Positions 57,955 to 64,000 of a stretch of DNA of 64,000 nt are shown piece by piece (the first letter of the stretch is position 1; every line of letters begins with the position of its first letter). This stretch comes from Albula goreensis (Eukaryota; Chordata; Actinopteri; Albuliformes; Albulidae). The notes below the pieces were generated by a model that was given only the letters and a program-made list of their open reading frames with translations, was not told where the DNA came from and ran no database searches. Position numbers and translations under genes: made by a program. Where the stretch lies: assembly GCA_022829145.1 (NCBI GenBank), contig CM040742.1, positions 8,181,538 to 8,245,537 on the forward strand, read 5' to 3'.

Positions 57955-58560
57955 TCTGAATGACTGGAAATCTCAGGATGTGGATAGGGACATTTGCTTG
58001 AGGCACATGGTTCCTGCAATGGTGGCAAGTGATCTGAGTACTGCTGCAGCAAAGGCTATGACACTACCTTCACCATGCTTGACCATTAGTATTTGTATCA
58101 CCACATACACAGGGGTCTGCGTTGCCCTAGAAGTTCCACTTTTTACACCGTCTGACAGAGCATTGATCCAAGTGCGTTTGGAAAGCATGAGATGAACATC
58201 CGTGTTCTCCATAGTAAACAGTGGTGTCCTCGCTGCTGCCCCGCCTTCCCATTCCTGCTCAGTGTCTCCCAGATGTTAAAGTCATGATCACTGACCTGAG
58301 CTGAGGGGAGAGAAGCCTGCAGATCTCTGAACGTTGTTCCAGACTCTTTTGCGAGTCCTTGGATTGCTTGTGGAGAGAGGGCATCCACTCAGGGATAACA
58401 CGGCAGAGTCTGATGATGATTTGGTGGAGCCCTAGTACCTGAGAAATGGCATTGTGACTCCTCCCAGACTGACTGGCATGAACAATGTTCTCCCAGAGGT
58501 CTTCTGAAATGTTTTAAATTGTGGCATCAATAATGAACCTCGGCCAAAGTTAGTAAGATT
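57955..58560 (-). mobile_element. Dead Tc1-like transposon fragment
   Basis: On the minus strand, a frame with KHGEGSVIAFAAAV and LATIAGTM matches the Tc1 transposase block KHGGGSVMVWGCF...G. A second frame matches the helix-turn-helix region just upstream (GTTFRDLQASLPSAQVSDHD). Frames are shifted relative to one another and interrupted by stops. Ends not resolved. Confidence 0.6.
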
Positions 58561-58866
58561 TGTAATGTGCTGGACAGGCCCAAATTATTCTTGATTGTTT
58601 CCCAAAGCAAACCGTAATTATGCCTGTTATAATTGGGTTGAGCTAAATTTTTCACACCCAAAGATTTAGTCTTTGATGCTTTGCACATTAAATAAATGAA
58701 AGAAGTACCATGCTTTGTTTGTTTGTTTGCTTTTTTTGCCATGTTTTCTCCAGACTACACTGGTGCAACCCACAAACATATCTGTGGGCATTCAATGTTA
58801 AAAATATATAAAATGCAGTAAAACTTTGGGGCAGCAAAAGCATTTGTCATAGTGCTACATATACAC

Positions 58867-58893
58867 AAACACACACACACACACACACACACA
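58867..58893. repeat. CA dinucleotide microsatellite in gab1 intron 1
   Basis: About 13 CA units. Confidence 0.9.
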
Positions 58894-60409
58894 CATTTGG
58901 TATAAACATTAGTACAAAAACACCTGTTGATTCTTTAATTCAGTTTGGTTATGTCTAAATGTGTTTTCACATTATGAAACATATTCAGTTCTTGTGTCCT
59001 GTCTCAACACAGTCATTTTACTACTGAATTGTAAAAGCTAACCACAATGTTTGCTTTAGCACAGCTGTAAAAGTTATGGTTATGACAAATTTAAATAGAA
59101 CCGAGGGTACCTCACAATTCTCTGGTTTGAAATAACTAACCAATAGGATTTCTGTTTTTCATAAAAAAATGAACTGTCTCAACACAAACTCAGAACTCAA
59201 AGCGCATTAGAATATGAAAATGTATAGAACTTTCCCATACAGGAAATTATATTTTATGCTGCTGATAAGGAGTAAAATAGAATATGACAGAAGGCTGATC
59301 GCTCTCAAATTTTTTCTTGACGGGCACTGACTTGTGAGGACAGTTATCAGTTGCCTGTATTAAAATGATGATGAAAATATGAAATGAATGATGAAGTATA
59401 CTGTAGTTACTACCCTCCCTTCTGGAACATGAACTTACTATTATAAGTTGGACATTTTGTTCAGATGTGTTTCAAAAGTAATTTATTTAAAACACATTTT
59501 TCAGTACACATGCTACTAGATAAACATTAGCAAGAACAAGAAGAGTTTTCGAAGATATCTGGATGATATTTGGAAGATATTTGCATATATGGCTGTTTAG
59601 TATCTTATGAGCAATGTTGTTGATCCTTTCAGATCAGAGCAAACTTTATTGGAGCTCAAGTATGTTTACACGTCTACTACTGTGCAGAATTAGCTTGGAA
59701 GGACCAGTACAATTTAAATGGGTTAAAAAATGATTTCCAAATTTGTATGTCTGAACAGAGCTTCTTACTTTTCCATTATTTAATGTATTCAGCCAAATTA
59801 AAGTAATTCACTCACATAAAAATCCCCCCAGAGCGAAATGAAGCATCAAAATGAGGGCCGTTTGAGCCATGCGAGGTGTTTGGTGGGCCTTTATAGGCAC
59901 ATTTAGTCAGGAGTCATATCAGGAGTGGAGGGGAAACTTAAAAATAAAAGGTTAGGCCAATGTTGTGGTTAACAAGTTAAAGAGTGAAACGGAAACCGCC
60001 CATGATGAACCACTGCAGTCGTAGCTGAAAAATCTTCTACTTGGCCTTTTGAAATGTATGCAAATCACTGGGAGCAAAGCAAGCGTATGCATTTATAATT
60101 ATTATAGCTGACAACTGCAAATGATTAATAATGCGTATTTATTTGTTTAACCTCCTAGGGTTGTATGATTAGTCCATGTGTCCTGATATAAATCTATACC
60201 CAGCTCAAGGCTTGATATACTATAAACCACCATTGTGTCCATGTTTTTGCCCCCTTCTTGATTTCTTTTCATTCTTTATTTCATGTTTTTCCTGCTGAAT
60301 GTTTTCAGATAATCAAAATAAATATACTCTTGGACAACAGAAACCCAAGCAAACATAAGTCATAGTTTTTACATCATTATTTCACTCACTCATTACAGAT
60401 AGTCACCAA

Positions 60410-61308
60410 TTACCAAAATTGCCCCTGTGAAAAAGCAATTGCCCCCTTAAGCTTAATATCAGGTTGGACTACCCTTAGGGGCAATAACTGCAAACAAATT
60501 TTGCCTATAGTTTGATATAAGATCTCTGAGGAGGAAACTTGGCCCACTCTTTGCAGAACCTCTTTAACCCTGACAAATGTGTAGGTCAGGACTTTGATTA
60601 GGTGACCACAACACTTTAATTTCACTACTTTTCAGCCATTCAGATTTGGATTTGCTTGTATGTTTAGAATCGTTGTCCTGCTGCATCACACAGTTATGCT
60701 TCAGCTTCATTTCACAGACATATGGTTGTACATTCTCCTTAACAATCTTCTGGTATGCATCATCCAGGTCCTGACACAGCAAAACATTCCCATACCATCA
60801 CACTGCCACCGCCATGTGTAGGCAAGGTGTTCTTACAGTGGAATGCTGTATTTGGTGTATGCCTGACAGAGGTGGACTTGCACACTCAGGTCCACCTCTG
60901 ACTCATCTGGCCTTATCCCAAGAGACTTGAACATCATCAGATGCTTTTTAGCAAATGTGAGATGAGCTTTTATGCTTTTCTCAGAGAGCAGCGGTTTCTG
61001 CCTTGCCCTCTTCCATGAGGCCCAGTTTTGCTCAGTGTCTTTCTCATTGTAAAGTCATGGCCTGCAGTTCTTTTAAAGTTTTTCTGGGGGCTTTAGAGAC
61101 TTTGTGGATGAGACCTCGGCATGCCCTGGCAGAAGTTTTGGCTGGTCGACCAATCCTAGGAGTATGGATGGCCGTCCCAATCTAATATAGTCAAAGAGAG
61201 AATTGCTTGCACTTTGGCTCTCTAGAGTCCAAGAACCTTAGAAATGGCTTTGTAACCCTTTCAGACATATAGCTCCACAACTGTCCCCCTGCTGTGTGTG
61301 TGTGTGTG

Positions 61309-61401
<93 letters not shown>

Positions 61402-61540
61402 GTGCTTTTTAAACTCAACAAGGCTGGCTGCATTCAATTATGGCTGTGTTCGGGCATCTGAATCTAATTTTCAAATAGCAAATTAAGAAGGGGGGAAGTT
61501 CAGAAGGGGACAAATAGTTTTTCATGGCACTGTACCTGTA
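60410..61540 (-). mobile_element. Dead Tc1-like transposon with internal TAGA expansion
   Basis: The minus strand contains VQPYVCEMKLKHNCVMQQDN followed by DSKHTSKSKSEWLK and PNQSPDL, the D2-to-D3 part of a Tc1 transposase (HDNDPKHTSK, WPSQSPDLNP in active members). The N-terminal part follows toward 61450 but is broken by frameshifts and a TAGA tract (61310-61400). Near the ends, CTGTGAAAAAGCAATTGCCC (about 60424) and, at about 61500-61535, TAGTTTTTCATGGCACTGTA resemble its terminal inverted repeats. Confidence 0.8.
61310..61400. repeat. TAGA tetranucleotide microsatellite
   Basis: More than 20 uninterrupted TAGA copies, preceded by a short GT run, inside the Tc1 relic. Confidence 0.95.
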
Positions 61541-64000
61541 TCATTTCCATAAATCATTTCTTTACATGCAAATTACTACTGAATCTAAACTGGTCATAAA
61601 TCAATAAAAATAATCCGGGAAAAAAAACAGCCAATCAAAAAATCTACAAAATAATATTATAAATATATTGTAAATAGTGATAAACCATAATTAGAAATAA
61701 AAGTTAGGTGTAAATATGTTTAAATATCTTACAGTGGTCATTAATCAATAAAAATAACAGCCAATCAAAACATCTTAAGCTATGAATTACCAAAGGTAGA
61801 ATTTTTCACAAACATTGGCACATGTATGAGTTCATAACAGTAGGCCAAACTGTATAATTGTAAGGACATAGTACCCAGGAACAGACTGTGCATAGAAAGT
61901 AGGCCAAAAGAAGAAACTTAACACACTGAGTAGGACAGATTTAATAGAAAATGAGAGTATACACAGATGACATATTTAAATGTACTAGGAGACAGTAAAC
62001 ATACAGAAGGACAAAGTGCACACACCTGTACTTTCTATGTACTGTATATTCACCCATTGAACTTTGAGAGGTAGTTATTGCCATAATAATGGGGTAGGCA
62101 TTGCTAGAAATGCAAGGTTATTCCAGAGGACATGACTGTTATTGACCTGGGCTTAAGCATCAAAATGCATGTTTGACCACTGAACTGGCTGCAAAGTGAT
62201 CTTGCAGCGGTTAACAACAATTCGTTGTAACAATAAACCCCTGACAAATATGGGTGTATTTTTATTTTTGACCTTATCTTTCATCAAATATTCAAACAAC
62301 TATACTGAATTGGGAGATAGACATGCAAACGCAGTGTACCATAATATGGGAGTAACTCGCGTTTTCTTGGGTTCTGTTGTCATGGTTTTTGCACAATATA
62401 TCAGGAGTGTGACTGTTAATGCAAAACAAGATCAAACAATTTTTGAAAATGTATCAGCTTATGGTAAAAAAACTACATTAAAGCTACAAGGCGTCCTTAT
62501 ATCAGACCAGTGTGGTATACCAGTTGGCTCCACACTTTTTCAGGTGTTGTTATTGATACTCACTTCAGCAATGTTCTGTTGAGTGACAATGGACAATAAC
62601 ATTGATCATGTGTTTTGAAAATCAGTATTTTATTTTTATGCAGTTATTGCATTTATGAGCATGTGCATTTAGGTGACGATATAAACATGAATTTTTGAAA
62701 GTATGAAAGATGAAAGTACATATAATTGCATTATTCTTTGAAAAAGGGCACCTGCATGTGTGCAATTTTGAATCTATTGTGGATTGTGAAACTAAAAAGC
62801 CATTTCCATACTGCAGAGACGGCCTTCAGTTCTTTTTGACACAGCCTCCACCATGCAGAAAGAACTTCCTCTTTTTCAACACTTCTGGGAAATACTATTG
62901 TCAGTTCCGCACAATAAACATAGCAAAAGCCAGAAAAGGTAACTGTGTACACCTGATCTACAGAACTTGAGCCTTCAACACAGACCTTTCTTTCCATCAC
63001 AAACGAAGATAGCAGAACTGCTCATTTAAACATGATACAGCTTTGCATATAGTAGGAAGCATGAAAGTCACCTGCATGTAAATAATGCACCTTGGTTAAA
63101 GTAAGTAAGCATGAAATCCCTGCTTGTCTTGGCAGTTTGAAGTTTCAGATGGGAACAGTTTCAAAATTATCAAAGTGTTACAAGAAGGATGTAAGGTGAG
63201 GAGGCAAATAATGTCACATGTCATGGCATAGCTGCAGTTTTGGCCAAAAGAATTATGTAAGTGCCGTTCGCTCCCTTTTGCCAACATTTTGTTTTCTTTT
63301 ACTCATCAACTATAAGAGAGTAAGTCATTGTTCCCTTGGAGACCTGCCATAGAAACAGGTGTTATGAAACGTAGCGACTCTCATGCCTAGTCCCTCCCCA
63401 CACCCTCACTGTAAGCCTGTAAACCGACCACAGGCCCAGTGCATGTCTCTGACTAAAGGGTCTGGCACATTATCCAAAAAAACTGATCGAAAATGACCTA
63501 CACCTTCATGCCCACAGGTTATGACTTCACCTCTGAATCGCGTCTTACCCCCATGCTTTTGTTTCGTCCTGCTTCCCTCCTCACAACTGTCAAAAATGAA
63601 TATGTCTATTATTGGGAAACATTGATTATTTAGGTCTGATTTAAGTCAGTGTAAAGGTCAGAAGTCAAAGAAAATATGATTTATGGTGTTCTTATTTCCC
63701 ATATGGCAGATGTAATAGGAATATCTACAATATAAGACTTCAATAGCATACAACCCATATTCTACATCCAATTGAAATAATAACTCCAAGGCCATGCTAC
63801 TTTTTGATTCACTTCAGGTAGAGTTTTTCCATTTAAAATCATACAACTGGAAAAGATATGTAAGTAAAACAAAAAGCAACATTTCTGGGCTATATATGTA
63901 CTCCAGCAAAGCTGGATTGAGATGTCACTGGTTCAAACCTCTTTCATGTGCCATCAGCAAACAGGCTGGAGCTCTGATGTCACTGGTTCAAACTAGTTTT

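Larger units (their letters stand above)
54210..64000 (+). other. gab1: gab1 intron 1 (continues out of window)
   Basis: No further gab1 exon (next would begin AWKRRW) was found. It carries a CA tract (about 58867-58892), two dead Tc1-like elements and a TAGA tract. Other open frames are short and unsupported. Confidence 0.65.

Noticed and set aside
54210-64000. Further gab1 exons (PH domain remainder)
   Set aside because: Scanned for the AWKRRWFVL-type continuation in all frames by eye without success; open frames such as 62196-62582 and 62710-62970 show no PH or GAB similarity.

Overview
The window reads as nuclear DNA of a ray-finned fish, probably a teleost. It is AT-rich and intron-rich, with CA, TA and TAGA microsatellites, Tc1/mariner and hAT relics and tRNA-derived SINEs. 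No organism name can be read from the sequence. I place three protein-coding loci, and everything else looks intergenic, intronic or repetitive.

Region 1 (1-5654) is intergenic, with no gene recognised. Region 2 (5655-23836, minus strand) is a complete 24-exon smarca5 (ISWI ATPase SNF2H). All splice phases close and give a 1022-residue reading frame. One intron has a GC donor. The introns hold a hAT-type MITE with a perfect 8-bp target duplication, a dead mariner, a SINE and a CpG-rich island.

Region 3 (about 25982-29400, plus strand) is the most unusual locus: a small, very divergent SoxE-type transcription factor gene. Exon 1 encodes the first half of an HMG box and stops at the intron position used inside the Sox9/Sox10 HMG box. 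Exon 2 completes the box through the PRRRK end. A third exon encodes a tail matching the SoxE C-terminal transactivation end (MPMYTP ... QPVYTQL-stop). It has a CCAAT box, a TATA-like element, splice signals and a poly(A) signal, but lacks the usual SoxE N-terminal and central regions. The path from exon 2 to exon 3 is not fully resolved.

Region 4 (about 29905-42456) is a 12.5-kb higher-order tandem array with period about 3.6 kb and one shorter 2.6-kb unit. Each unit contains a tRNA-like pol III promoter, a variable TA tract, a short ORF with canonical splice signals, and several 180-bp and 335-bp subrepeats. A decayed retroelement gag-like fragment with CCHC knuckles and older repeat copies lie at its right edge (42457-43925).

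Region 5 (43926-54137) is intergenic. It contains a second copy of a segment also found at 24453-25470. Region 6 (54138-64000, plus strand) starts with the first coding exon of gab1 (start of the PH domain). The rest of the window is its first intron, with two dead Tc1-like elements and microsatellites.

smarca5 and gab1 are neighbours in human too, so the block is recognisably conserved. Here they are divergent, with the SoxE-like gene and the array between them. There is no evidence that the three genes act in one pathway.
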